NCBI RefSeq assembly: GCF_009720625.1
Contig: NZ_CP046266.1
Location: 1,807,501-1,871,500, forward strand
Length of the DNA: 64,000 bases
Source of the DNA: Metabacillus sediminilitoris
GTDB taxonomy: Bacteria; Bacillota; Bacilli; Bacillales; Bacillaceae
Reading direction: 5' to 3'
Shown: positions 36,346-46,107 of the stretch, piece after piece
Numbering within the stretch: the stretch's first letter is position 1
Layout of the letters: every line of letters starts with the position of its first letter
Position numbers and translations under genes: made by a program
Notes under the pieces: model-generated
Databases searched by the model: none
The model's input: only the letters and a program-made list of their open reading frames with translations
What the model was told of the DNA's origin: nothing

Positions 36346-37039
36346 GAAAAAATTTCAATACTGTGAATAAAGATTATAATTATAATCATTTGGATCACAA
36401 TTAATCAAATCATCATCATATGTCAGAATAAAACTATGAACAAAATAATGCACAAGTGTTTTTTTGAAATAGAAGCTTTAATAAAAGATAGTTACTTGGA
36501 CAAAAATAAAGTCCTAAAAAACCAAGTAACTCTTTCATTTTAATCGAAATGTTTAAAATCAAATCCCTCATCTGTCTCTTCCGCCAACCACCAATGCATG
36601 GTACTATATATGTTTAGTTTTCAAACTCTTACTTAATTCACAAACAAAAAAATGGGAACAATACAGTTCCCAGCTTAACTAAATATTCGCTAACCAACTT
36701 CTCTATAATTAAATTTACTACATTACAAAATATTCATTACTACTCAAGAACCTCGGGCTTTTTAATCTTTAATATAAACCAAACAATGATAAAGGTACTC
36801 GGTTTCCTATTACATATATACAATATTCTTGATCACTTTGAACTTCAGAAAGATATCCTCTATTGAAAAGTTTTTCAAGATACAAAATTACATCAATATA
36901 TTTTGGGTCTACCTGTATAATAATCTCTTAAATCTTACAATAAGAATACCAATGGTTACCAAATTAAATTACAGGAATTAGAAATCTGGGACCGATAAAA
37001 GGAAGAGAAAAGGAATTGATTTTAAGTTCTTTGAACAAT
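36346..37039. other. Degenerate AT-rich region
   Basis: No intact gene. A stem GTTACTTGG/CCAAGTAAC (36491-36499, 36522-36530) encloses a GGAC/GTCC stem. On the minus strand, 36769-36927 stays open for 52 codons (IIIQVDPKYIDVILYLEKLF... to SLFGLY) without a start or ribosome site. I treat it as a gene remnant of unknown family. Confidence 0.45.
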
Positions 37040-37215
37040 AAGTGTTTATTATGTAAAAGGAAAATAAGTCGTTTGTGAAATAATATGAATGATAAAGGAA
37101 GGACCAAAAAGGCATTCTGCCATGTTCTGTCCAAGAGTATGTAGAATGTCAAAATTATAAATGGGACTTTTTGAGGAAGCTGGAGTTGTTATAAAAATAC
37201 AGGAGTCGGAGAAGG
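37040..37215 (+). pseudogene. Decayed CxxC mini-protein copy fused to an LLM-oxidoreductase fragment
   Basis: Bases 37046-37155 read CLLCKRKISRL, then a stop, and frameshifted traces. They match the intact gene at 27552-27704, including the shared run AGGAAAATAAGTCG. Bases 37171-37215 match codons at about 25058-25103 of the LLM oxidoreductase (GAAGCTGGAGTTGTT, then AGGAGTCGGAGAA). In the intact locus the LLM gene comes first and about 1.8 kb separates the two genes. Here the order is reversed and they nearly touch. Confidence 0.75.
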
Positions 37216-37359
37216 AATCTACCATCAACTTAAGTTCTAAATATATCTAACCTCATCTAAATATATTGGAATTTTCTAAAAATTAATCATCATCTACAAT
37301 AAAACTATAGAAAGTAACAGTGAGGTGATGAGGAAAGAAGCAGTAGAGATTATTTTAAA

Positions 37360-37374
37360 ATGTAAGCGTGTTCA
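37360..37374 (+). promoter_or_regulatory. cre-like box before the GH172/ABC region
   Basis: ATGTAAGCGTGTTCA matches the CcpA consensus except for one W position. It lies 40 bp before the GH172 start, as expected for catabolite repression of a sugar-use operon. Confidence 0.6.
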
Positions 37375-37413
37375 GTTAGGGAGAACTATATTATTGATGG
37401 GGGGATGTAAACG

Positions 37414-38538
37414 ATGAATGTATGGCAGCCGAATAGTCCATTAGGAGGACTGCCATTTATTAAGAATGCAAGCTCAAAGTGAGAATCTAGTTATGACCGT
37501 ACAGGTGGTAATAGAGATTTTAAAGAAGTAGAACCAGGTGAAACAGCAGTCATGGCTGATATTAAGGGTGCTGGTTGTATTAAACATATTTGGATGACGA
37601 CAAGATGCTATGCCGAACAATACTTACGTAAGTTAGTTTTAGAAATGTATTGGGACGGTGAAGAAAATCCTAGTGTGAGAGTACCTTTAGGTGATTTCTT
37701 TGGAATTGGGCACGCAACATGCAAGCATTATGTATCATTACCATTGAGCATGGTGATGGGGGAAAGAAGAGGACCAAAGGGACCTTTTGCAGCTTCGATG
37801 AACAGTTATTTCTCGATGCCATTTGGAGATGGTGCAAGAATTCAATTAATAAATGAAAGTGAAAGCAGAATTGAAAACTTATTTTATTACGTAGATTACG
37901 AGAGTTATGATAGTAGTGACCAAATTCCTGATGATGTTGGAAGGTACCATGCAACATGGAATCGGGAAAATCCTTGTCAAAAAGTCGTTCATCCAAAAGA
38001 AATGGATAAACCCGCACCATGGGAGCTGCCAGGTAAAAATACAACCGGAGATGACAATTATGTCATATTGGATACAGAAGGAAAAGGTCATTAAGGTTGT
38101 GTATTAAATATCGATAATTTTGATGCATCAAATCAGGAATTCACTTGGCCGGGTGAGGGTGATGATATGTTTTTCATTGATGGAGAAGAATGGCCGCCAT
38201 CACTGCATGGAACAGGCACAGAAGATTACTTTAATGCAGCATGGGGTTTTCCAAGTGGAGAATATGCTGGTCCATATCATGGTATTTCTTTAGGAAGTGA
38301 TGTTCAGGAGCATTTTGGCTTATGGAGTTTATATCGATTTCATATAGAGGATCCGATTCGTTTTTCAACATCCATTCGTGCAACAATTGAACATGGTCAT
38401 GCCAATGATCAAGGAAATGATTATTCGAGTGTTGCCTATTGGTATCAGCTTGAACCACATAAGCCATTACCAAAGCTTCCAAACGTAAAAGATCGACTTC
38501 CAAGAAGATGGCCTGAACATGGGCTGTGGGATAAGTAA
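37414..38538 (+). pseudogene. GH172 / DUF2961 glycoside hydrolase with two in-frame stops
   Basis: One reading frame of 374 codons runs from ATG 37414. It is interrupted by TGA at 37480 (within a conserved SSYDRTGGNRDF context) and TAA at 38092 (GKGH, stop, GCVLNIDN). Conserved DUF2961 blocks remain: IKGAGCIKHIWMTTR, VPLGDFFGIGHA and GTGTEDYFNAAWGFPSGEYA. GH172 enzymes act on fructofuranosides or arabinofuranosides. The rest is free of frameshifts, so inactivation looks recent. It heads the ABC importer cluster, whose substrate is probably its former product or substrate. Confidence 0.85.
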
Positions 38539-38569
38539 GCCAAAATGAAACCTTTAGGGGGCATGTATC

Positions 38570-39910
38570 GTGAGGAAGAAAAAAGGAATTCTTAGCGGGA
38601 TATCATTATTACTTATTCTATCGATGTCTTTATATGGTTGTTCAGGTAGTGAGGTTGCAGGAGAGAAAGAGAAGGTTGATGAAAAATCTCTCACTGTACT
38701 TGTAGAGGGAGGAAGCCCTGCATTTACAGTTGCAAAAGAAACAGCTGAAGAATTCAAAGAAAAAACTGGCTACGAAGTAAAGATTGAGTCAGTTCCTTAT
38801 ACAGGAGTTTACGATAAATTAAAAGCGGAAGTCGCTTCACAGGCGGGGGCATTTGATGTAGCTACAATTGATATATTATGGTTTCCGGCTTTAGCCTCAG
38901 GATTGCTGCCTCTCGATCAGCTTATCACAGATGAGGTGGAAAATGATTTATTCCCAGGATTAGTAGAAGGTGGCAGCTATCAAGATAAAGTGTATGGAAT
39001 GCCAGTTTGGACAAATGCAAAGAATTTGATTTATCGAAAAGATTTATTTGAAGATAATCAAAATAAGGCCGATTTTAAAAAGCAGTATGGCTATGAGTTA
39101 AGTCCTCCTACAACTTGGGATCAATATAGAGATATTGCTAAATTCTTTACACGTGATACAGATAATGATGGTGAAATCGATATGTATGGCACAACCGTTT
39201 TTGGGGCGAATAATGGGGATACAGTTGCTAGCTGGCTTGACCATGCAACACAAGCTGGAACAGAATCATTGGTCATTGACAATGAAAGTGGAGAAGTTCT
39301 TGTTAATACAAAACCATATGTTGAATCATTGCAATTTTTAACAGATATGGTAAGCAAAGATAAATCGGTTCCGCCTGGTGCACTGGAAATAGCATCTGCC
39401 GAAACGTCTGAGTTGTTCTGGAGCGGGAAGTTAGCCATGATGACGGCATGGGGCCACTTTTATGTACCATCAAATGATCCGAAGCAATCAGATGTAGCCG
39501 GAAAGGTTGGAAGTGCACCTATGATTGCCGGCGGTGAAGGGATCGGTGCTGTTCCAGGACCATGGTATCAGGTGATCCCGAACTCTTCGAAGAAACAGGA
39601 AATTGCACAGACATATTTAGAGTTTATCTATGAAAAGAATGAGTTATTTATGGAAGCATTGGGAGTAGCCGCAAGAAAGTCTGTTTTCGAAGAATATAGT
39701 AAAAAAGAGGGTTACGAGCATTTAGAACCACTTATGACAACATTAAGCGCGAAACAAACCCAAAATAGACCAGAAATTAAGGAATGGCAGCAAATAGAAA
39801 GTGAAGCACTGATTCCAGCAGTAGCATATGCTCTTTCAGGGGAAAAAACACCTCAAGAAGCACTCGACTGGGCAGCAGAAATCATTAAAGGAATTATCCC
39901 GCCAAAATAA
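38570..39910 (+). CDS. Carbohydrate ABC transporter substrate-binding lipoprotein
   Basis: A 446-residue extracellular solute-binding protein of family 1. The lipobox LYGC near residue 24 predicts a lipid anchor. Conserved features are PAFTVAKETAEEFKEKTGYE, AGAFDVATIDILWFP and WGHFYVPSN. It captures a sugar or oligosaccharide for the two permeases downstream. No ATPase gene is present here, so a shared MsmX-type ATPase elsewhere is likely. The GTG start has AGGGGGC 8 bp upstream. A perfect hairpin follows and may protect this mRNA. Confidence 0.9.
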   Translation: MRKKKGILSGISLLLILSMSLYGCSGSEVAGEKEKVDEKSLTVLVEGGSPAFTVAKETAEEFKEKTGYEVKIESVPYTGVYDKLKAEVASQAGAFDVATIDILWFPALASGLLPLDQLITDEVENDLFPGLVEGGSYQDKVYGMPVWTNAKNLIYRKDLFEDNQNKADFKKQYGYELSPPTTWDQYRDIAKFFTRDTDNDGEIDMYGTTVFGANNGDTVASWLDHATQAGTESLVIDNESGEVLVNTKPYVESLQFLTDMVSKDKSVPPGALEIASAETSELFWSGKLAMMTAWGHFYVPSNDPKQSDVAGKVGSAPMIAGGEGIGAVPGPWYQVIPNSSKKQEIAQTYLEFIYEKNELFMEALGVAARKSVFEEYSKKEGYEHLEPLMTTLSAKQTQNRPEIKEWQQIESEALIPAVAYALSGEKTPQEALDWAAEIIKGIIPPK

Positions 39911-39933
39911 GTAAAAAGATAAAAAATGAACAA

Positions 39934-39978
39934 GAGATCTCTCTACGAACAGATCGATTCATGTAATAGAGAGATCTC
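39934..39978 (+). promoter_or_regulatory. Perfect 12-bp stem between binding-protein and permease genes
   Basis: GAGATCTCTCTA (39934-39945) pairs fully with 39967-39978 around a 21-nt loop, with no T-run. Such stems protect upstream mRNA 3' ends and raise binding-protein levels over permeases. Partial termination is an alternative. Confidence 0.65.
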
Positions 39979-40026
39979 AGGTAGTAAGGAACGAGAGACT
40001 TAGTTTACTAGAAAAGAGGCATTTAA

Positions 40027-40917
40027 ATGAAATTAAAAAATGGTGCACTTTCTACCATGTTTTTTATGCCAGCTGCATTATTTATGGGTGTATTTTTGGT
40101 TTATCCGATACTTCTCCTCTTAAAGGATAGTTTTTTTCAGATCGATTTAATGAATCCCGCTGCAAGGGAATTTGTTGGATTAGCTAATTATATCGACTCT
40201 CTTACTTCAGACCGATTTTTAAAGGCTTTAGGGAACACCGTTGTTTATATCATTGTAGCAGTTGGAGCCGAATTTATAATTGGTCTCATTTTAGCCTTAC
40301 TATTAAGCAATGCATTTAAGGGGAGTCAGATCATCAGAACCGTATTGCTTAGTCCCTTAATGTTAGCTCCATTAGTTTCAGGGTTAATATGGAAATTTAT
40401 GCTTAACGATCAGTTTGGAATAATTAACTGGGTTCTTTATAAAATAGGGATTATTTCAGACCCGCATCAAATCCTTTGGTTGTCTGATTCCAGGTTTGCT
40501 CTTATTTCAACGATCATTGCTGATATATGGCTAACGACGCCTTTCATTATGTTAGTACTATTAGCTGGAATTCAGGGGATTTCAAAAAGCCTATATGAAT
40601 CTGCCGATATTGATGGCGCAAATAAATGGCACAAGTTTAGGTATATTACCGTTCCTTCTATAATTCCTGTAGCTTCGGTGGCATTGTTAATTAGAATCAT
40701 AGATGCTGCAAGAACATTTGATATTGTGTGGGTGTTAACACAAGGAGGACCTGGATTTTCCTCAGAGCTTTTAAGCACATATATGTATAAAACTTTAACT
40801 CGTTATGGGCAAGTAGGACAATCAAGTGCGATGGCCGTCATCTTTATTATCATCTTGTTAGTTTTAAGCTCGTTCTTTATTTCAAAAATATGGTCACCAA
40901 GGAAAAAGAATGCCTAA
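40027..40917 (+). CDS. Carbohydrate ABC transporter permease (MalF-type)
   Basis: A 296-residue inner-membrane permease with six predicted segments. The EAA loop is YESADIDGANKWHKFRYITV, followed by VLTQGGPGFSSELLSTYMYK, both typical of CUT1 sugar importers. It pairs with the next permease gene. The gene lies between the binding-protein hairpin and the MalG-type permease, 21 bp from the latter. An AAAGAGG site precedes the ATG. Confidence 0.92.
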   Translation: MKLKNGALSTMFFMPAALFMGVFLVYPILLLLKDSFFQIDLMNPAAREFVGLANYIDSLTSDRFLKALGNTVVYIIVAVGAEFIIGLILALLLSNAFKGSQIIRTVLLSPLMLAPLVSGLIWKFMLNDQFGIINWVLYKIGIISDPHQILWLSDSRFALISTIIADIWLTTPFIMLVLLAGIQGISKSLYESADIDGANKWHKFRYITVPSIIPVASVALLIRIIDAARTFDIVWVLTQGGPGFSSELLSTYMYKTLTRYGQVGQSSAMAVIFIIILLVLSSFFISKIWSPRKKNA

Positions 40918-40938
40918 TGAAAGGTGAGGTGAATAGTG

Positions 40939-41826
40939 ATGAATGATTTACCTTTGCGTAAAACGGAATTATCGAAGCGGATACCTGTGAATGCTGCAAA
41001 ATTAAAACGAAAGCTATGGCTTATATTTGTTATTGTATTAACCTGTTTACTCGCTTTGTTGTTTCTTGGGCCATATGTTTATCTGCTTTTAACTTCTTTA
41101 AAACCTTCAGCAGAGGCGGTTAGTACTCCACCAACATTGTGGCCGTCTACATTTTCTTTTGAAAATTACCGTAATATGTTTGATTACTTACCGGTCGGAA
41201 AATATTTCATAAATAGCTTGGTAACAGCTGGTGCAAGTACGATTATTAGTGTCTTAGTAGGAGCATTGGCCGCTTATGGGATTTCTAGATTTACATCTGT
41301 TACAGGAAATTACTTTTTATTGTTTACTTTGGTCATCCGAATGGTTCCAATGATCAGCATTGCCATTCCAATGTATATGATTATTAAGGATATGGGTCTA
41401 CTTGATACTCAATTGGCATTAATCTTGGTTTATACGAGTGTGAATGTCCCATTTGCTATTTGGCTAATGATCGGATTTTTAGATTCTGTTCCAAAAGAGT
41501 TCGATGAAGCAGCCCGTATCGATGGATGCAGTTGGCTTGGGGCATTTATCAGAGTGATTCTTCCTGTCTCGCTTCCAGGTCTGGCAACAACCGCAATTTT
41601 CACATTTATGCTAGCTTGGAATGATTTCTTATTTTCACTTTTGATGACGAGTACGCAAGCTAAAACAGCTACAGTCGGAATATCAGAATTTTTAACGGCT
41701 TATAATCTTGATTTAGGACCTATGACAGCAGCGGCTGTTTCATTTAGTCTCCCGGTTATGATTTTTTCCTTATTCGTCCAGCGTTATATTGTGAGTGGAA
41801 TGACTTTAGGTGCAGTTAAGGAGTAA
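40939..41826 (+). CDS. Carbohydrate ABC transporter permease (MalG-type)
   Basis: A 295-residue CUT1 permease with six segments. The EAA loop is EFDEAARIDGCSWLGAFIRV and the C terminus ends VSGMTLGAVKE, the usual MalG-like tail. ATG 40939 has GGTGAGGTG about 9 bp upstream; GTG 40936 is possible. It is the last gene of the importer unit and partners the permease at 40027-40917. Confidence 0.92.
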   Translation: MNDLPLRKTELSKRIPVNAAKLKRKLWLIFVIVLTCLLALLFLGPYVYLLLTSLKPSAEAVSTPPTLWPSTFSFENYRNMFDYLPVGKYFINSLVTAGASTIISVLVGALAAYGISRFTSVTGNYFLLFTLVIRMVPMISIAIPMYMIIKDMGLLDTQLALILVYTSVNVPFAIWLMIGFLDSVPKEFDEAARIDGCSWLGAFIRVILPVSLPGLATTAIFTFMLAWNDFLFSLLMTSTQAKTATVGISEFLTAYNLDLGPMTAAAVSFSLPVMIFSLFVQRYIVSGMTLGAVKE

Positions 41827-42132
41827 ATACAGTTCGAAGCGGGGGCTTTCTTATTTGAAGCAAATATGAATCTTAGAGGAAGAAGACTGCTCCCTTCAGC
41901 TTTACAACACTTTTTCCTGTAGAGGAACAATAGGAAAATATAAATATATTAAAATTTATGTAAAATGACAACCAAAAGTAAGAGATACAGGTTATAATCA
42001 TTTTAACGAATATTTTCTAATGATTCAGAAAATGGACAACTCCAATCTTGCTAATTATGCATGAATAGAAAATAAAAATAATGAAAGCGCTTTATTTTAT
42101 AGTCAAAAATTTTTAGGAAATGGAGATGATCT
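41827..42132. other. Spacer between importer and two-component system
   Basis: It has no coding frame. The last 50 bp carry a cre-like box (42081-42095), so the sensor kinase gene probably has its own promoter here. No strong terminator was found. Confidence 0.5.
42081..42095 (+). promoter_or_regulatory. cre-like box before the sensor kinase gene
   Basis: ATGAAAGCGCTTTAT matches the CcpA consensus with one mismatch and is nearly palindromic (AAAGCGCTTT). It lies 38 bp upstream of the kinase start. Confidence 0.6.
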
Positions 42133-43878
42133 ATGTTTAAATTACTCAGCACAACAGATTCTCCTATTAAACAAAAAATTATCCTACTTGCTTTATTCTC
42201 AACATTAATACCATTGCTTGTTATTGGTCCTTTTACTTTTATCCTTTTTAATAAAGCGGTTGAAAACAAAGTATCTGCAACGATCACAAACTTATTAACG
42301 ATTGCGGATTGGAATATTGATACATTAATAACGGATATTGAGGATATTTCCAATGGCATTTTTTTATCAAATGATATCCGCGGATTTTTGTCTAATCACA
42401 AAGTTGGACCAAGTCTTTTTAGAAGTGAAACAGCATCTCGGAATACGTTAAATAATATAAACGTTGTGAATAGGCCTTTTATTCATTCCATTTATATAGG
42501 AAATGAAAATCATGGACTATTAAAGATTAATAGAGGTGAAAGCCTTGCTAAAGGTAACGAATATCAGCTTATAAAAGATTCAAGCTTTTATCATCAGTTA
42601 ATGAATAGCTCTTGGAAGGGAAAATGGTTTAATGGCCATAATATGAGACTTGTCACGGCAGATAAACAACCTCTAATTTTTGGAAGAATGATAAGAAATC
42701 TCGACACAATGAATTCAATTGGCATTTTATTAATTAGCATTGATTCACAAATCTTTGAAAGTATGTTTAACGACGTAAAAACAAAGGGGAATATCCTCGT
42801 TCTGGACGGAAATCACATCTTATATTCACGAATTGATACTCAAGTCTCCCCCTTGCAAGTGACGAATATGATAGATGGATCAGAAAATAAAGGGACAGTC
42901 ATCAAAGAAATAGATGGTACAAAGAATATCGTAAACTACCATATAAATGAGAAAACGGGATGGAAAGTTGTTAGTATCATTCCATATGCAAGTGCTGTAA
43001 GAGAAGTAAATGAAATACGCACCATAACCATTACCTTATTGATTTTTGGGTTAATTCTCTCCATCATTTTTGCTTTTACACTATCCAGAAAAATCACAAA
43101 ACAGCTTGGCTTATTGCGTTTGGTTACAGAAAAAATGGAAAAAAGAGAAGTCATTTCAGGTATTGAATTTAACAAAGAAGATGAGATAGGAAAAATAGGA
43201 AATCGTTTTGTTGAGATTTACAATCGTAATATTGATTTACAGTTAAAACTATATGAATCTAAGATAAAGGAAAAAGAAGCAGAACTTTTGGCATTACAAA
43301 GCCATATTAATCCTCATTTTTTATATAATACGCTAAACACAATTTATTGGATGGCTTTAAAGTTACATGCAAAACCGATAGCAAAGATTGCGATCAGCTT
43401 ATCGAAAATTTTTAAATTAACGTTAAATGAAGGCAGCCATATAACAACCGTTAAAAATGAATTGGATCAAGTTGAAAGCTATCTGGAAATTCAAAACATT
43501 CGATTCGATCACAAAATTAGCTATAGCTTAGAAGTTGATCCTGCCATATTTGAAACAAGAATCATTAAGCTCCTGCTGCAGCCAATTATTGAAAATGCTG
43601 TCTACCATGGTTTAGAACAATTAGGCAAAGGCAGGATTATAATAAAAGGTTCTAAACAGGATCATTGTTTACTATTTGAAATCAGTGATAACGGTAAGGG
43701 CTTTGATTCCCAAAACTATCATACAAACAAGATGGGTTACGCCTTAAAGAATATAAACGAAAGGTTAAAGCTTCATTATGGTGATGGTTTTGGATTAGAA
43801 ATTAATAGTGAAATTGGTAAGGGTACAACAGTCTTTCTTAAGGTAGGTCTAGAGGATGAAGGAAAAAACATAGGGTAG
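42133..43878 (+). CDS. YesM-type sensor histidine kinase
   Basis: A 581-residue membrane kinase. TM1 is near residues 17-40, an extracellular sensor domain runs to about 295, and TM2 is near 297-316, followed by HAMP. The LytS/YesM-type phosphoacceptor His is in LQSHINPHFLYNTLNTIYWM. The ATP-binding domain has N-box IIENAVYHGL and G-boxes DNGKGF and GKGTTVFL. It probably senses the sugar handled by the adjoining importer. Its stop lies 9 bp before the response-regulator ATG. Confidence 0.93.
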   Translation: MFKLLSTTDSPIKQKIILLALFSTLIPLLVIGPFTFILFNKAVENKVSATITNLLTIADWNIDTLITDIEDISNGIFLSNDIRGFLSNHKVGPSLFRSETASRNTLNNINVVNRPFIHSIYIGNENHGLLKINRGESLAKGNEYQLIKDSSFYHQLMNSSWKGKWFNGHNMRLVTADKQPLIFGRMIRNLDTMNSIGILLISIDSQIFESMFNDVKTKGNILVLDGNHILYSRIDTQVSPLQVTNMIDGSENKGTVIKEIDGTKNIVNYHINEKTGWKVVSIIPYASAVREVNEIRTITITLLIFGLILSIIFAFTLSRKITKQLGLLRLVTEKMEKREVISGIEFNKEDEIGKIGNRFVEIYNRNIDLQLKLYESKIKEKEAELLALQSHINPHFLYNTLNTIYWMALKLHAKPIAKIAISLSKIFKLTLNEGSHITTVKNELDQVESYLEIQNIRFDHKISYSLEVDPAIFETRIIKLLLQPIIENAVYHGLEQLGKGRIIIKGSKQDHCLLFEISDNGKGFDSQNYHTNKMGYALKNINERLKLHYGDGFGLEINSEIGKGTTVFLKVGLEDEGKNIG

Positions 43879-43887
43879 GTGTACCAT

Positions 43888-45432
43888 ATGTATAAACTTT
43901 TAATCGTTGATGATGAAAAGATTGTCATTGAGGGCTTAAAATATGCAATTAATTGGAAGGATTATCATATAGAAATCGTTGGAACTGCCTCGAATGGAAA
44001 AGAAGCCCTTCAAAAAATGATTGATACGAAACCTGATATTGTCTTACAAGATATTAGAATTCCCGAAATAAATGGCTTGGATTTAATCAAAGAAACGAAA
44101 ACCCTTGGGCTCGAAACAGTCTTTATTATGATTAGTGGTTATTCTGAATTTGAATATGCGAAAAGGGCTATTGAACTTGAAGCTCTCGACTATTTAGTCA
44201 AACCAATTGAAGTGGATGAAATCATTGCTTCGGTTGAAAAAGCGATTTGTAAAATAAAAAAACGAAACGAAGAAAAGCGAATAGATAAGACGATAAAGCA
44301 ATATGAAGATGCAATGGAAGAGAAACAGGTCCTTGAATATATGTTAGGTAATCGAAACGTTCAACCTGAAAAAATAAAAGATCTAAAACAGTTTAGCTGT
44401 GTTGTGCTGGAAGTAAGAAATATGAAATTGGCAGAACATGATATGGAAGAGAAAATGAATACTCTTAGTTTAGACATTAAAAAAAGATTAACAGAGAGAG
44501 GAATAAAGTGTTTTCCTTATAACATGAATCAATCTTTAACAATATTGGTTTCTTTCTCACAAATTTACAACATATCATCCTTTCTTGATGACCTATTTCA
44601 TCTTGTTCCTATTGAGATGCAATCGAATGTATCAGCTGGAATTAGTCTTACATATTCCAATCTATTAAAAGTGAATCAAGCATATAAAGAGGCAAAGGAA
44701 TCTGTCAAGATTGGCATTTATTCAGATCAACGGATCACTTATTATGGTGAATTAGAAAATATGAACAATACAATTGGTTCTCCTATTATCACAAAAATCG
44801 ACCAATACTTCACCTCAAGTCATTTAGATGATGTTTTCGAAATAGATCACTTGATTGATTACATCATCGATTATTCAAAGCAGAATCGACTTCCACCCCA
44901 AAAATCAACCTATTTATGCTTTAAGTTGGCTAACAATTTACTTGAATATGTGGAGAATGAATGTGAACTAGATCATTTGATGGGAGATCGCTATGAGGTG
45001 TATGAACAATTAAACGCTCAGAACTCTTTGGATGAGATCAGTCATTGGTTAAGGAGTTTAGTTATTAAGATCAAAAATCATATAGAAGATCATAAAGTTT
45101 CTTACAATGAAAAACTAATCCTGGATATGAAAAATTACCTAAATACTAACTATAGAGAAACAGTCGTTTTAGAAGATTTAGGCAAGTTTTTTTATAAAAA
45201 TCCAGCCTATCTTTGCAGCTTATTTTCAAAGTCAGTTGGGAAAACGATTTTTGAATATATTACATTAACAAGAATGAACAACGCAAAAAAATTGTTAAGG
45301 ACCTCTACTTGTAAAGTGGCAGACGTTGCTGCACAAGTGGGCTATGAAAACCAAAAGTATTTTTATCAAGTGTTCAAAAAAAATGTCGGAATCACTCCTA
45401 GTCAATATCGGTCAAAGCATCTTGTAAAATAA
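43888..45432 (+). CDS. YesN-type response regulator (receiver plus AraC domain)
   Basis: A 514-residue regulator. The receiver domain (about 1-120) has DDEK acidic residues, the phosphorylated Asp in KPDIVLQDIRIPEINGLD and Lys in DYLVKPIEV. A variable middle region is followed by a C-terminal AraC DNA-binding domain (LEDLGKFFYKNPAYLCSLFS; VADVAAQVGYENQKYFYQVF). ATG 43888 is chosen for its GGTAGGTG site. It likely activates the importer and GH172 genes upstream. Confidence 0.93.
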   Translation: MYKLLIVDDEKIVIEGLKYAINWKDYHIEIVGTASNGKEALQKMIDTKPDIVLQDIRIPEINGLDLIKETKTLGLETVFIMISGYSEFEYAKRAIELEALDYLVKPIEVDEIIASVEKAICKIKKRNEEKRIDKTIKQYEDAMEEKQVLEYMLGNRNVQPEKIKDLKQFSCVVLEVRNMKLAEHDMEEKMNTLSLDIKKRLTERGIKCFPYNMNQSLTILVSFSQIYNISSFLDDLFHLVPIEMQSNVSAGISLTYSNLLKVNQAYKEAKESVKIGIYSDQRITYYGELENMNNTIGSPIITKIDQYFTSSHLDDVFEIDHLIDYIIDYSKQNRLPPQKSTYLCFKLANNLLEYVENECELDHLMGDRYEVYEQLNAQNSLDEISHWLRSLVIKIKNHIEDHKVSYNEKLILDMKNYLNTNYRETVVLEDLGKFFYKNPAYLCSLFSKSVGKTIFEYITLTRMNNAKKLLRTSTCKVADVAAQVGYENQKYFYQVFKKNVGITPSQYRSKHLVK

Positions 45433-46107
45433 GGAAGAGTGAAACTAGAAGATTGTATTCATGTATTGTATTTTATGATTTTGAATTTCTCGAACAATAG
45501 GAGGATGCCACTATTTCTGGGCTAGGGCAAGAGCGATCGCTGTGTTATTTTCTGGACGATAATCTAAGATAGATCGTATCTAATGTGAGACAACTAATTT
45601 TAAGCAAATGAACCAGACTTAAAAGTTCCCTTAATCTTATTTGTATGAAGGAGAGCACATGTGCTCAGGAAAAATGTTTTTTATTTCATTAGGTATTCGA
45701 GAATGAATGTGTTATGCTGTCATTAACCATTTAATACCTTTAGCATGTTGTTTTCCCCCCGCTTATTTATAAGCGGGGTTTTTTATGTTGGTTTTTAGAA
45801 AATTATTCAGCAAGGGAACCTATTTTTAAAGAGGTGTCCGAACAAAAGCATAAAAATGGGTATACTTGTAGCCATTGTTATGCGAGCAATGTTGTTCGTT
45901 TTATTACGACGGAGAGCAAAATGATTGTTGATAGTTGCCTGGTCTCAACAAACGTAACTTATAATAATCTAAGATTATCAACTTATCAAATATAACAATT
46001 TTTCCCATTTTCATAACAAGCAAGAATATTTTTACGAGGAAATAGCCTTTTATGTTAAAATTTACAAGTAAATAGAAAAACGTATTCTTATAGAGAGAAG
46101 TGAAATA
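45433..46107. other. 675-bp gap with a terminator and a possible zinc-ribbon remnant
   Basis: Besides the terminator at 45757-45784, bases about 45846-45990 read KHKNGYTCSHCYASNVVRFI in one frame, reminiscent of the zinc ribbon at the start of some transposases. The evidence is too thin to name. The rest is unassigned AT-rich DNA with the promoter region of the hydrolase gene. Confidence 0.35.
45757..45784 (+). terminator. Strong terminator downstream of the two-component system
   Basis: CCCCGCTTA/TAAGCGGGG with a TTTA loop and six or more T. It is 325 bp past the response regulator, so an unrecognised transcript may end here. Confidence 0.93.

Noticed and set aside
36964..37152. Minus-strand 62-codon frame
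   Set aside because: It is antisense to the decayed CxxC-protein copy and has no recognisable product.
45846..45990. Transposase zinc-ribbon fragment
   Set aside because: One CxxC pair in a frame without a start is too little to claim an insertion sequence, and no terminal repeats were found.
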